Source: an uncultured bacterium (GTDB lineage Bacteria > Verrucomicrobiota > Kiritimatiellia > RFP12 > UBA1067). Taken from it: a DNA stretch of 61,918 bases. The DNA is taken from positions 1 to 61,918 of the forward strand of contig CADCOC010000029.1 of NCBI GenBank assembly GCA_902802945.1. Reading direction: 5' to 3'. Of the stretch, positions 1-7,697 are shown piece by piece; positions within the stretch are counted from its first letter, which is position 1, and each line of letters starts with the position of its first letter. The translations under genes and the position numbers were made by a program. A model generated the notes under the pieces. That model was not told the DNA's origin, made no database searches, and worked only from the letters and a program-made list of their open reading frames with translations.

Positions 1-2564
1 GAAAAACCAACCTCAAGCGAACCTCCCTCGATGTCGGTCACGCCGGAATGTCTCAGTTCTCCGTTGGCTACAAGCGTTCCGCCGCCGCGCTTGATGATGC
101 CCCAACCGGAGGTGTCGCTTCTGTTGTCCGTCTGCGTGCCGAGATTGAGCGTGAGCGTCTTCCCGGCGGACACATTCACTTCTGAATCGGAATTGCGAAT
201 CAGCACATAGCCGCCACCGGCGTTTGCAATTGAAGAGTCGTCGGTCACGAAGATGCCTGGGTTGCTCATCAAGTCGAATCGTTTGGCGTAGATCGTGCCG
301 CCGTTCAGGTAGAGCGTCCGCCGCAAAAGCTCCATGTCGTTGAACGTCACGGATCCGCCCTGCTCCACGGTCAGCGAGGTGTTGTTCATTTCAAAGCCGG
401 TTCCGCCGCCCATGTTGAACACCAGCGCTCCGTCCGTACCGACTTCGAGCCGGGTCCTGCCGATCACGCCCGCGCCGCCGTTGATCGTGCCAGTAAAGAC
501 GACCGTGCCTTCGCCGACGCGGAACGTCGATGTGCCGGCGTACCAGCCGACGTTGTTGAGCTTTTCCAAGGTCTGCGTCTTGCCGACGCCCGGCGCGACG
601 GTCAGCGTACCGTAGGGGCCAATGTTGACCATGCCCGTAAATGTTCCGCCAGACGAATCGACTGACTGTCCGAACGGCGCATTGAACGCAAGCGCGCATC
701 CTGTCATGTTCGTAAACGTCGTCGCGGAGAGCTGCACGGGCGCGTTGAACGTCACGTCGCCCGCCGGCGCGAAGTTGGCGTCGGGGATCGTGATCTTTGC
801 CCCGTCGTCGCCGCCATCAAATGTATACGCCGTCTCGCAGGCAGAAAACGCAACCGAACCAGGTGCAACCGCGCCCTTTACCGTCACGGTCGCGCACGCG
901 ATGCCGGCCAGGTCGCCAAACATCACCGCGTCGCCATTGTAGAAATACTCGCCGCTCCACGGACGTACGGAGCTGTCATTTTTGAGCCAAAGGCCGTTGC
1001 CATTCGCGGTTCCAGACCAGGTCAGCCCGGCGACGAAGTGGATTGTCCTGACGGACTGCGCGACGCCGTCGACGACGGCGCATGCAGTGACCGTCTTTGA
1101 TCCGCTCATCGTGAAGCGCGTCCCCGGCGAACAGGATGCGGAAGACGCCGTGGGCATCGAGTCGTCGTATGTGTAGTAGATCGTCGCATTGGGATTGCCG
1201 TTCGTCATCGTCACGTAGTAGTAGGACGGGAAGTACGCACCGTCCGGAATGTCCCTGCCGCTGTCGTCCACAAACCGCACGTCCCAGTCGTATGGCAGGA
1301 CATGCTCGCGCAGCGAGGCGATGTCGGCATGGGTGAGCGTCAGCGTCCGCCTGTTGTCGTTGACGCCCGCCACGCCCAGGGCGCAGCCATACTCCTTTGG
1401 CGAGATGTCCGGGGTGGAAAAGTATGGGGCGGGATTGTAGTAGTTGCTGTCGTCGCCCGTGTACGTGTAGGCCATGACCGTGCCGCGCCTGACATTGTTG
1501 GCGTCGGTGAAATGGTAACCGCAGGAATCGGAGTATCGTCCCGGACCGGAATTGGTGCCCTGCCGGTTGCTGTGTCCGCAGCCCATGTTGTGTCCCGTTT
1601 CGTGGCTCATTGTGTAACGGCTGTGAACCGTCTTGATGTCGCACACGTTGCAGGCGTAGTCCATGCTGTTGAAATACTCAATGGTCTTGCCCGCATTTCC
1701 GGAATACTCGAAGCCGATGCCGGTTGTATTGCCGCTCGTGCGGTTGACAAGGAGCGTAATCGTGTCGGCGCCGCACTTGTCCCTCTGCTGCGAAAGTTTC
1801 GCGAACTTGCCTTCGCGGGCACGCATGCTCAGCAATAGTTCATTGTTGATCTCCGACCACGAGCCGTCTATTTCGGCGATGCCGGCCAGACGATAGCAGA
1901 ACTGATCGTCGAGCTGGGAATTGGCCAGCACCGTGTTCATCTTGTTGACGGCATAGTCGGCGAAATCGTCCATCCCGTCGAATCCAAGCTCTGTGCACTT
2001 CGCCTTCGCGCCCTGGTCGAAGGCGACGAGGATATCGACGATGCTCTTCTGCTCGGCGAGCGGGAAGCTGGCGGCATCGCCCAAACGCGGTTTGGCCGTC
2101 GAGGTTTTGGACGTTGGGATAGTGGTGATCGGCGCGGGCTCGGGATGAGGCAGGCCTTCGTTGCAGGTGGCGCAGGAATCGGCGGGGGTGGAGGATGTGT
2201 CGCACACGGTGAACGAGGCGCGGCCGTCCGTGACGCGCAGATTGACGTTCCGTGCGTTCGCGAAGTCGTCGATGGTGATGCGAATGCCGTTGGCGAGTGG
2301 CTTGAGGACGGCTACGGCATCCGAGAGAGCGTCCTTTGCGATGAAGGATTGCCCCGCAATTCCGGCAGGCGGAGCGGAGACCACCTCAAGGGAGAACGCG
2401 GCGGCGTCTGGGAGCGAGATGTCGAAGATGTCGCCGATGGAGACGCTTGCCGGCGTGGCGATGGAACCACCGTCGCGCGCAAGGTCGTACACGTATGTCT
2501 CGGCACGCGTGTAAGCCGCAAGCGCAAGTGCGGCAAGCGCCGCAAATATCGATTTTCTGCTCAT
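1..2564 (-). CDS. Secreted metzincin-type metalloprotease with autotransporter-like beta-strand repeats (partial)
   Basis: The frame is open from the ATG at 2564 to the left edge, so the C-terminus is missing (854 codons seen). A signal peptide (MSRKSIFAALAALALAAYTRA) is followed by a propeptide-like region. The zinc motif HETGHNMGCGH lies at about residues 321-331 and fits HExxHxxGxxH of reprolysin-like (M12B) metzincins: H321, H325 and H331 would bind zinc and E322 would be catalytic. A Met-turn candidate (VMAYTY) follows. The last 350 or so residues are Gly/Asn/Thr-rich with units such as GGTLV and DIEGGSLEVG, typical of autotransporter-associated beta-strand repeats. It probably acts outside the cell or on its surface. 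The start overlaps the stop of the upstream gene (ATGA), which suggests translational coupling. Fold and zinc site are clear; substrate and any translocator are unknown. Confidence 0.85.
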   Translation of the reverse strand, partial: MSRKSIFAALAALALAAYTRAETYVYDLARDGGSIATPASVSIGDIFDISLPDAAAFSLEVVSAPPAGIAGQSFIAKDALSDAVAVLKPLANGIRITIDDFANARNVNLRVTDGRASFTVCDTSSTPADSCATCNEGLPHPEPAPITTIPTSKTSTAKPRLGDAASFPLAEQKSIVDILVAFDQGAKAKCTELGFDGMDDFADYAVNKMNTVLANSQLDDQFCYRLAGIAEIDGSWSEINNELLLSMRAREGKFAKLSQQRDKCGADTITLLVNRTSGNTTGIGFEYSGNAGKTIEYFNSMDYACNVCDIKTVHSRYTMSHETGHNMGCGHSNRQGTNSGPGRYSDSCGYHFTDANNVRRGTVMAYTYTGDDSNYYNPAPYFSTPDISPKEYGCALGVAGVNDNRRTLTLTHADIASLREHVLPYDWDVRFVDDSGRDIPDGAYFPSYYYVTMTNGNPNATIYYTYDDSMPTASSASCSPGTRFTMSGSKTVTACAVVDGVAQSVRTIHFVAGLTWSGTANGNGLWLKNDSSVRPWSGEYFYNGDAVMFGDLAGIACATVTVKGAVAPGSVAFSACETAYTFDGGDDGAKITIPDANFAPAGDVTFNAPVQLSATTFTNMTGCALAFNAPFGQSVDSSGGTFTGMVNIGPYGTLTVAPGVGKTQTLEKLNNVGWYAGTSTFRVGEGTVVFTGTINGGAGVIGRTRLEVGTDGALVFNMGGGTGFEMNNTSLTVEQGGSVTFNDMELLRRTLYLNGGTIYAKRFDLMSNPGIFVTDDSSIANAGGGYVLIRNSDSEVNVSAGKTLTLNLGTQTDNRSDTSGWGIIKRGGGTLVANGELRHSGVTDIEGGSLEVGF

Positions 2565-3313
2565 GGCTGGTTGCGGGCTAGGACCGAGCAGGGGTGGTCG
2601 TAGGCGAGGGGACGGCCGTCGCAGTCGGTAACGATTCCGCCGGCCTCGGTGACGATCAGCGCGCCCGCCGCGAAGTCCCACGGCGAGAGGAACAGCTCGA
2701 AGAACAGCTCCGCGCGTCCGGCGGCGACAGTGCAGAGGTCAAGCGCCGCCGAGCCGCTGCGCCGGATGTCCAACGCCTTTTTGAAATAGTCGTAGGCGAG
2801 CTGGAACGTCTTCTCGTTGAGTTCTTCGTGGTAAGGGGCGGTCCCGAACACCACGATGCCGTTCTCGAGCGGTTCGTTTGAAACGTGCAGGGGCTTCCCG
2901 TTGCAGAAGGCACCCTGTCCGCGCTGCGCGTAGAACATCTCGTCCGCGTAGGGATTGTAGACGACGCCGAGTTCGGCGGCGTTGTCGACGACGAGGGCGA
3001 CGGAGATGCTGCTGAAATTGTAGCCCTTGACGAAGTTCGTCGTGCCGTCAATGGGGTCCACGATGAAGAACTTCCCGACGGGGGAGAACGTCTGCGTCGT
3101 GCCCTCCTCCCCGACGAAATGTGCGTCGGGCATGATCTCCAGGAGACCCTTGCGCAGGCGTTCCTGCACCTGCTTGTCGTATTGCGTTACGAGGTCCGCG
3201 CGGCCGCTCTTGGCGTCGATGTGGAGATGCCCTCTGTCGGCGTCCTTGATGAACAGGCCGCAGGCGCGGACGAGTTCGCGGATTGATTCGAGCTCTGTTT
3301 TCATTTTTGCCAT
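2561..3313 (-). CDS. suhB: Inositol-1-monophosphatase family protein
   Basis: A 250-residue cytoplasmic phosphatase of the Mg2+-dependent inositol monophosphatase family, expected to hydrolyse inositol or similar sugar phosphates. Metal-binding motifs are present in order: GEEGT at about 68-72, DPIDGTTNF at 86-94 and WDFAAG near residue 200. Length matches the family. I chose the ATG at 3313 because an extended -10 box lies exactly six bases upstream, making this start the predicted transcription start; in-frame codons upstream of it have no family similarity. It overlaps the downstream protease gene by four bases. The family is sure. SuhB versus another member (for example a CysQ-like phosphatase) is less so. 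Confidence 0.88.
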   Translation of the reverse strand: MAKMKTELESIRELVRACGLFIKDADRGHLHIDAKSGRADLVTQYDKQVQERLRKGLLEIMPDAHFVGEEGTTQTFSPVGKFFIVDPIDGTTNFVKGYNFSSISVALVVDNAAELGVVYNPYADEMFYAQRGQGAFCNGKPLHVSNEPLENGIVVFGTAPYHEELNEKTFQLAYDYFKKALDIRRSGSAALDLCTVAAGRAELFFELFLSPWDFAAGALIVTEAGGIVTDCDGRPLAYDHPCSVLARNQP

Positions 3314-3319
3314 GGCGAC

Positions 3320-3328
3320 AGTATAGCA
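3320..3328 (-). promoter_or_regulatory. Extended -10 promoter of the inositol-phosphatase gene, leaderless
   Basis: On the minus strand the sequence is TGC-TATACT, then six bases (GTCGCC), then ATG. The A of the start codon falls at the expected +1, so the mRNA should have no 5' leader. No convincing -35 box is visible. Confidence 0.7.
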
Positions 3329-3370
3329 TAATTTCGCCTGTTGCGGCTCAAATTCGGTTTCTTGCCCGTA

Positions 3371-3399
3371 TTGACCTCCCCCGCCGTTTTTGATATACT
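3371..3399 (+). promoter_or_regulatory. Promoter of the rplY-rplI operon
   Basis: TTGACC (3371-3376), a 17-base spacer ending in TGA, then TATACT (3394-3399). This is the most complete sigma-70-type promoter in the window and also carries an extended -10. Predicted start near 3406, giving a leader of about 90 bases before rplY. Confidence 0.8.
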
Positions 3400-3495
3400 T
3401 ACCCGTCAAACCGCCGAGGGTAGCGCCGCGGACGGGCCGCAGTGGCTCGGTTTCGTGGAGGCGCGAGAGCAGGCGGAGTCGCTTAAGGAACGACA

Positions 3496-4161
3496 ATGGA
3501 CAAGATCAAGATCAAGGCGGAGGAGCGCGTGGAACAAGGGTCCGCAGCTGTCCGCCGCCTTCGCCGGGCGGGCAAGATCCCCGCTGCGGTGATGCGAATG
3601 AACAAGGGCGGCACGCTGCTGGTGAAGCTCGACGAACACGAGCTCCTGCTTGGGCTCCGCGGCCATGCGAGCAAGCAGCTTCTCGTCACTCTGGACATGG
3701 ACGGCAAGGAAATGCCGGCGCTCATGCGCGAAATGCAGAACGACGTGGTGAAGGGCACGCCCATCCACGTGGACTTCAGCGAGGTGTCGCTGACGCAGAA
3801 GGTGCGCGTTGTCGTGCCGATCTCCCTTACGGGCGAGGCCGTGGGCGTTAAGCTCGGCGGCGGCGTGCTGGAGCAGGTGCTGCGCTCGGTCGAGGTGGAA
3901 TGCCTGCCTGAGGACATCGCGGAGAAATTCACCGTTGACGTCTCGAGCCTCGGGCTTGACCAGACGCTGTTCGTGAAGGATCTCCAGCTTGGTGACAAGT
4001 TCTCCCTGGTGACGCGCGGCGAGTACGCCGTGGCGGTGGTGAAGGCGCCCGAGGGCGCGGATGCGGCGGCGCCTGGCGCGCCTGCGGCGGAGGCGAACCC
4101 TGAAGTCATCAAGAAGGGCAAGGAAGAAGCCGCTGGTGGCAAGAAGGAAGAGAAGAAGTAA
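3496..4161 (+). CDS. rplY: 50S ribosomal protein bL25 (CTC form)
   Basis: A 221-residue protein of the long bL25/CTC family, which binds 5S rRNA in the large subunit. It has the N-terminal beta-barrel (RRLRRAGKIPAAVM, then the IHVDFSEV strand) and the C-terminal TL5-type domain (VGVKLGGGVLEQVLRSVEVECLPEDI). The final 35 residues form an Ala/Glu/Lys-rich tail ending KKEEKK, probably disordered. It is the first gene of the operon and lies 20 bases before rpsF. The start is supported by AAGGAAC shortly upstream. Confidence 0.95.
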   Translation: MDKIKIKAEERVEQGSAAVRRLRRAGKIPAAVMRMNKGGTLLVKLDEHELLLGLRGHASKQLLVTLDMDGKEMPALMREMQNDVVKGTPIHVDFSEVSLTQKVRVVVPISLTGEAVGVKLGGGVLEQVLRSVEVECLPEDIAEKFTVDVSSLGLDQTLFVKDLQLGDKFSLVTRGEYAVAVVKAPEGADAAAPGAPAAEANPEVIKKGKEEAAGGKKEEKK

Positions 4162-4181
4162 TCTGGGAAGGAACCGACATT

Positions 4182-4571
4182 ATGAAGAAGTACGATGGTC
4201 TCTACATCTTCGCAGGCCAGGCGAAGGACGACGTGCTCGAAGGCCAGATCGCGAAGGCGGTCGCCGAGGTGACGCGTCTGGGCGGCAACATCCTCTCGCA
4301 GGAGGTTTTGGGCAAGCGCGCGTTTGCGCGTCCGATGCGCAAGCGCGAGAGCGGCGTGTACGTGCAGGTGCGCTTCGAGCTCGATCCCTCGAAGGTGAGC
4401 GAGCTCGTGAACCGCTACCGTCTCGTGGAAGAGGTCTTCCGCGTGCAGATCCTCGCCGTCGACGACCGCCGCGAGGCGTTGCTCGCCAAGCAGCGCGAGG
4501 TCGCTGCGCAGCGTGAGGCGGAGAGAGCCCAGAAGGAAGCCGAGGCGGCGGAGACCGCTGCGGCCGAGTAA
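4182..4571 (+). CDS. rpsF: 30S ribosomal protein bS6
   Basis: A 129-residue bS6 that pairs with bS18 on the 30S platform. It opens with the family signature MKKYDGLYIFAGQ and contains the conserved KRAFARPMRKRESG-type strand (in E. coli, KLAYPINK). The C-terminal 25 residues are an Ala/Glu-rich helix beyond the usual core. It sits directly before ssb and rpsR, the classical bacterial order. Confidence 0.95.
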   Translation: MKKYDGLYIFAGQAKDDVLEGQIAKAVAEVTRLGGNILSQEVLGKRAFARPMRKRESGVYVQVRFELDPSKVSELVNRYRLVEEVFRVQILAVDDRREALLAKQREVAAQREAERAQKEAEAAETAAAE

Positions 4572-4589
4572 CGAAGACGAGGTGGAACG

Positions 4590-5039
4590 ATGCCGTCTTT
4601 CAACAAAGTGATCGTGATGGGGAACCTGACGCGTGACCCCGAAGTCCGCCAGGTGGGCGCCAACGCCGTCAAGGTGTGTCGCTTCGCCCTGGCGCTCAAC
4701 GAGCGTCGCAGGGACCGCAACGGGAACATGGTGGACATCCCCACGTTCGTCGAAGTCGACGCGTGGGAGAAGCTTGCCGAGCTGTGCGGCCAGTATCTCC
4801 GCAAGGGCCGTTCGGTCCTAGTGGAGGGGCGTCTCCAGATGGATTCCTGGGAAAGGGACGGGCAGAAGCACCAGAAGCTGAAGATCCGCGCGATGACCGT
4901 GAAGTTCATGCCCCTGCCGGCTCCGAACCAGAGCCGTCTCACGGGCGAGCCGATTGTGCCGAACGTCCAGCAGCCACCGGTCGTCCCGCAGGCGGGCGAC
5001 ATGGACGGCTACGACGACGACGGATCGATGCCCTACTAA
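4590..5039 (+). CDS. ssb: Single-stranded DNA-binding protein
   Basis: A 149-residue SSB with an N-terminal OB-fold (MPSFNKVIVMGNLTRDPEV, then WEKLAELCGQYLRKG, then VEGRL) that coats single-stranded DNA in replication and repair. A Pro/Gln-rich linker leads to the acidic tail DGYDDDGSMPY. The usual partner-binding tip is DDDIPF; here the last residue is Tyr instead of Phe, a conservative change at the residue that normally docks in partner proteins. It lies between rpsF and rpsR as in many bacteria. Confidence 0.95.
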   Translation: MPSFNKVIVMGNLTRDPEVRQVGANAVKVCRFALALNERRRDRNGNMVDIPTFVEVDAWEKLAELCGQYLRKGRSVLVEGRLQMDSWERDGQKHQKLKIRAMTVKFMPLPAPNQSRLTGEPIVPNVQQPPVVPQAGDMDGYDDDGSMPY

Positions 5040-5078
5040 TTCCACCTCGGCAAACAACCAATTGAAGGAACAGAAACA

Positions 5079-5321
5079 ATGGCCTACCAGAAAAAACACG
5101 AGCGCGGCGACCGCGAAGACCGCGGGGAGTTCACTTCCCGCCGCCGTCCCGCCATCCCCGCGAACGACAAGATCGACCTCAACGACATCGAGGTCCTCAA
5201 GCGTTACGTGACCGAATACGGCAAGATCATCCCCGCCCGCGTGACGGGTGTCACCGCGATGCAGCAGCGCCAGATCAAGAAGGGCGTGCGCCGCGCGCGC
5301 AATATGGGCCTGATGGCCTAA
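5079..5321 (+). CDS. rpsR: 30S ribosomal protein bS18
   Basis: An 80-residue bS18, the binding partner of bS6. The core is typical: IDLNDIEVLKRYVTEYGKI, ARVTGVTAMQQRQI, then KKGVRRARNMGLM. The basic N-terminal extension (KKHERGDREDRGEF) is normal for the family. GAAGGAAC shortly upstream is the ribosome-binding site. Confidence 0.95.
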   Translation: MAYQKKHERGDREDRGEFTSRRRPAIPANDKIDLNDIEVLKRYVTEYGKIIPARVTGVTAMQQRQIKKGVRRARNMGLMA

Positions 5322-5336
5322 GAAAGGACGCCTACC

Positions 5337-5798
5337 ATGGTTGAAGTGATGCTGATGTCCGATGTCAAGAAACTCGGCAAGGCTGGCGCGATTGTCAAGG
5401 TCGCTCCGGGTTACGCACGTAACATGCTCATCCCCCAGGGCCTCGCGGCGCCGGTGACCGAAGCCGCGAAGCGCAAGCTCGCCAAGCTCGAGGAGGCGCG
5501 CGCTAAGGCGCGTGCCGAGGCGAAGAAGGCGGCGCAGGCGGTGGCGGACAAGCTTGCCGGCCTGACCGTGACGGTCAACGCCCGCACGGTGGACGGCACG
5601 AAGCTCTATGGCAGCGTGAGCGCCACAGACCTCCTCGCGGCGATCGAAGCAGACCGTGGCGTGAAGCTCGAGCGCTCGCAGCTGGACCTCCCTGACCATC
5701 TCAGGGAAGTGGGCGAATACAAGGCTACGCTGGATCTCGGCGAGGGCGTGAAGGCGCCGTTCTCGGTGAAGATCGTCGAGGAAGCCGCGCAGGCGTGA
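5337..5798 (+). CDS. rplI: 50S ribosomal protein bL9
   Basis: A 153-residue bL9 with the standard two-domain shape. The N-terminal 23S rRNA-binding domain has VEVMLMSDVKKLGKAGAIVKVAPGYARNMLIPQGLA (conserved GYARN-LIP). A long Ala/Lys/Glu connecting helix (about 40-75) and the C-terminal domain follow. Last gene of the operon; an inverted repeat 12 bases downstream would end transcription. Confidence 0.95.
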   Translation: MVEVMLMSDVKKLGKAGAIVKVAPGYARNMLIPQGLAAPVTEAAKRKLAKLEEARAKARAEAKKAAQAVADKLAGLTVTVNARTVDGTKLYGSVSATDLLAAIEADRGVKLERSQLDLPDHLREVGEYKATLDLGEGVKAPFSVKIVEEAAQA

Positions 5799-5809
5799 CC
5801 TTGCGGCAT

Positions 5810-5853
5810 GGAAAATCGGGCGGCGGATTTTTTTTCGCCGTTCCGATTTTTCC
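5810..5853 (+). terminator. Hairpin terminator after rplI
   Basis: The arms GGAAAATCGG and CCGATTTTTCC enclose inner arms CGGCG and CGCCG around a T-rich loop. The A/T stretches suit termination from either side. It separates the ribosomal operon from the exopolysaccharide operon. Confidence 0.7.
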
Positions 5854-5855
5854 AG

Positions 5856-5883
5856 TTGATTTCCGAAAAAAAAAGCGTATGAT
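5856..5883 (+). promoter_or_regulatory. Probable promoter of the exopolysaccharide operon
   Basis: TTGATT (5856-5861), a 16-base spacer, then TATGAT (5878-5883). Unlike most promoters here it has no TG before the -10. The predicted leader is about 38 bases. Confidence 0.5.
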
Positions 5884-5927
5884 AAAGGCGTTCACGGAGA
5901 ACTGGGTCTTCTCCGGGTCATAGCAGA

Positions 5928-6602
5928 ATGAAGACGAAATTGAAAAGATTGTCGTATATCCTTGCCTGTGGGCTTATGTCTGTCGGGCTGGGCGGGTGTA
6001 TTATTGTTGATACCATTGACGGCTTGCTGAATCCCAAGGACGGTAATGTAGATCCAAATGTTTTGGCGACGTATGTTGACGGCCCGAAGGTGCGTCCTGG
6101 TGTAGCTTTGAGCATTTCCGTCACTGCCGTTGGAGCGGAGAATTCATCGCACAAGCAGTATTTCGTGGATGCGGATGGCAACATCTCGATGGCACTTATC
6201 GGTCAGGTCAAGTGCGACAACATGACCTTGGTCGGGTTGCAGAGGAAGCTTGAGTCTGCTTATAAGAAGTATTACCTCAAGCCAAGCGTCACGGTTAACT
6301 TCGTGCCGGGGCAGGGTGTTTCGCCGTACGGGACGGTCACGGTTTTGGGCGAGGTGGGTCGACCGGGACCGGTGGATGTGCCGCCGACGATGGACTTGCG
6401 CCTCACGAAGGCGCTGCAGATGGCCGGTGGCGTGAATGCGATTGCAAACAAGCGGCGCGTGCAGGTGACGCGTTGCGACAAGGATGGCAAGCAGACGAAG
6501 ACAAGGGTCGACTTGATTGAAATCGGCGAAGATGGCCGGCCCGACAAGGACATGCTCCTCAAGGCAGGGGATGTTGTCTGGGTGCCTATATCTTACTGGT
6601 GA
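5928..6602 (+). CDS. Wza-like polysaccharide export lipoprotein
   Basis: A 224-residue outer-membrane or periplasmic export protein of the Wza/Poly_export family, thought to form the exit channel for capsule or exopolysaccharide. A lipoprotein signal ends at the lipobox LGGC (Cys at about residue 24). The Poly_export domain (about 50-125: VRPGVALSISV, then YFVDADGNISMALIGQV) is followed by one SLBB-like ligand-binding domain (about 130-220: TVTVLGEVGRPGPVDV, then LLKAGDVVWVP). It is shorter than E. coli Wza (379) and has a single SLBB unit. First gene of a five-gene operon that also holds a Wzc-like kinase and a polymerase. Confidence 0.88.
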   Translation: MKTKLKRLSYILACGLMSVGLGGCIIVDTIDGLLNPKDGNVDPNVLATYVDGPKVRPGVALSISVTAVGAENSSHKQYFVDADGNISMALIGQVKCDNMTLVGLQRKLESAYKKYYLKPSVTVNFVPGQGVSPYGTVTVLGEVGRPGPVDVPPTMDLRLTKALQMAGGVNAIANKRRVQVTRCDKDGKQTKTRVDLIEIGEDGRPDKDMLLKAGDVVWVPISYW

Positions 6603-6634
6603 TAACTTAACGATCCAATCAAAGGAGAAGCAAA

Positions 6635-7660
6635 ATGAAGTTGAAGAAGATGATAGAGACGTGCATGCTCGCGGTGTGCGTGCTGCCGTTTGTAGCGACG
6701 GCCGAGCTTAGCAAGGCCGAATGGCAGGCCAAGGTTGGCGACTGCGCCAACAACCCGGCAGCGATGAAATCTGTCATCGCGCAGGTGCCGACTGCCGATC
6801 AAGCCGACTTCGTTGCGAAGGTCAACGCGGCCATTGCAAAGAAGCCGGGTTCGTCTGAGGCCAAGGCGGCGGACTTCTATGCGGCCAACAAGGCGGCGGT
6901 GTCTGGCGCAACGGACAAGTCGGCCGTGTTGGCTGAGGTATACGCCACGGTGCCGGTGGAATATCTCACGGACATCAACGAGCGCTTTGCCACTGAGCTG
7001 TTCAGCCGCAAGGCCAATCCCGAGAAGCCCGTCAACGACAAGCAGTTCGTGGAGCTCTCCACCAACGCGCTGGCCGTCGTGAACAAGCGGTGCGAATCGG
7101 CTGAGAATGCCGGCGTGCGCCAGACTTTTGCGGCTCTAATGTTCGTGCGCGCTTCTGAGGGGTCGCCAGAGGGCCTTGTGAACACGTATGTGTCGCAGAT
7201 GACCGATCCGCAGGCGAAGGAGTCCGCCGCTGGCTGGATTTCCGAGGCGACTGGCGCTGGTGGTACGGAGGCTTCTTACGATAACATGCTCGCTGCGGCG
7301 AATGCCGGGGATGAGCCTGACCACGCCATTGTCCTGCAAATGTCCTCTGATCCGAGTGCGCTTATGGAGTCATTGCTTGCCGATCTCCAGGCTCCTGGTG
7401 CCGGATCCGCTTCTGGTTCTGCCGCAGGAATGGGTGGCGGTGCCTTTACAACAATGGGCGTCTCTGGTTCGCCCGTTTCGGTCGATGGTTTTCCTGATAC
7501 TCGCCTTGACCGCGTCCCTCGTGGTGCAATCGGCAGCAGCAGCGCCGTTGGTGGAAACAGCGAAGGCACCAATGAGGGAAAGGAAAATCCCTATTATTCT
7601 CGCCGCCGTGGTTCCGGGGCTGAGCCTTTTGTCCCAGAACCCATTGACTATGTGAAATGA
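6635..7660 (+). CDS. Secreted protein of unknown function in the exopolysaccharide operon
   Basis: A 341-residue protein I do not recognise. The signal peptide (about 1-23, cut after TA) is followed by an Ala/Lys-rich, probably helical region to about residue 260, with repeated alanine-rich segments such as VNAAIAKKPGSSEAKAADFYAANKA kept short here. A Gly/Ser-rich stretch (about 255-320) and a Pro-rich end follow. AAAGGAGAAG upstream is a strong ribosome-binding site. Its place between the export lipoprotein and the barrel suggests a periplasmic role in polymer export. That role rests on position only. Confidence 0.75.
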   Translation: MKLKKMIETCMLAVCVLPFVATAELSKAEWQAKVGDCANNPAAMKSVIAQVPTADQADFVAKVNAAIAKKPGSSEAKAADFYAANKAAVSGATDKSAVLAEVYATVPVEYLTDINERFATELFSRKANPEKPVNDKQFVELSTNALAVVNKRCESAENAGVRQTFAALMFVRASEGSPEGLVNTYVSQMTDPQAKESAAGWISEATGAGGTEASYDNMLAAANAGDEPDHAIVLQMSSDPSALMESLLADLQAPGAGSASGSAAGMGGGAFTTMGVSGSPVSVDGFPDTRLDRVPRGAIGSSSAVGGNSEGTNEGKENPYYSRRRGSGAEPFVPEPIDYVK

Positions 7661-7697
7661 GTGTGGCCTACACTTAAACAAGCAAAGGAAAATCCAC

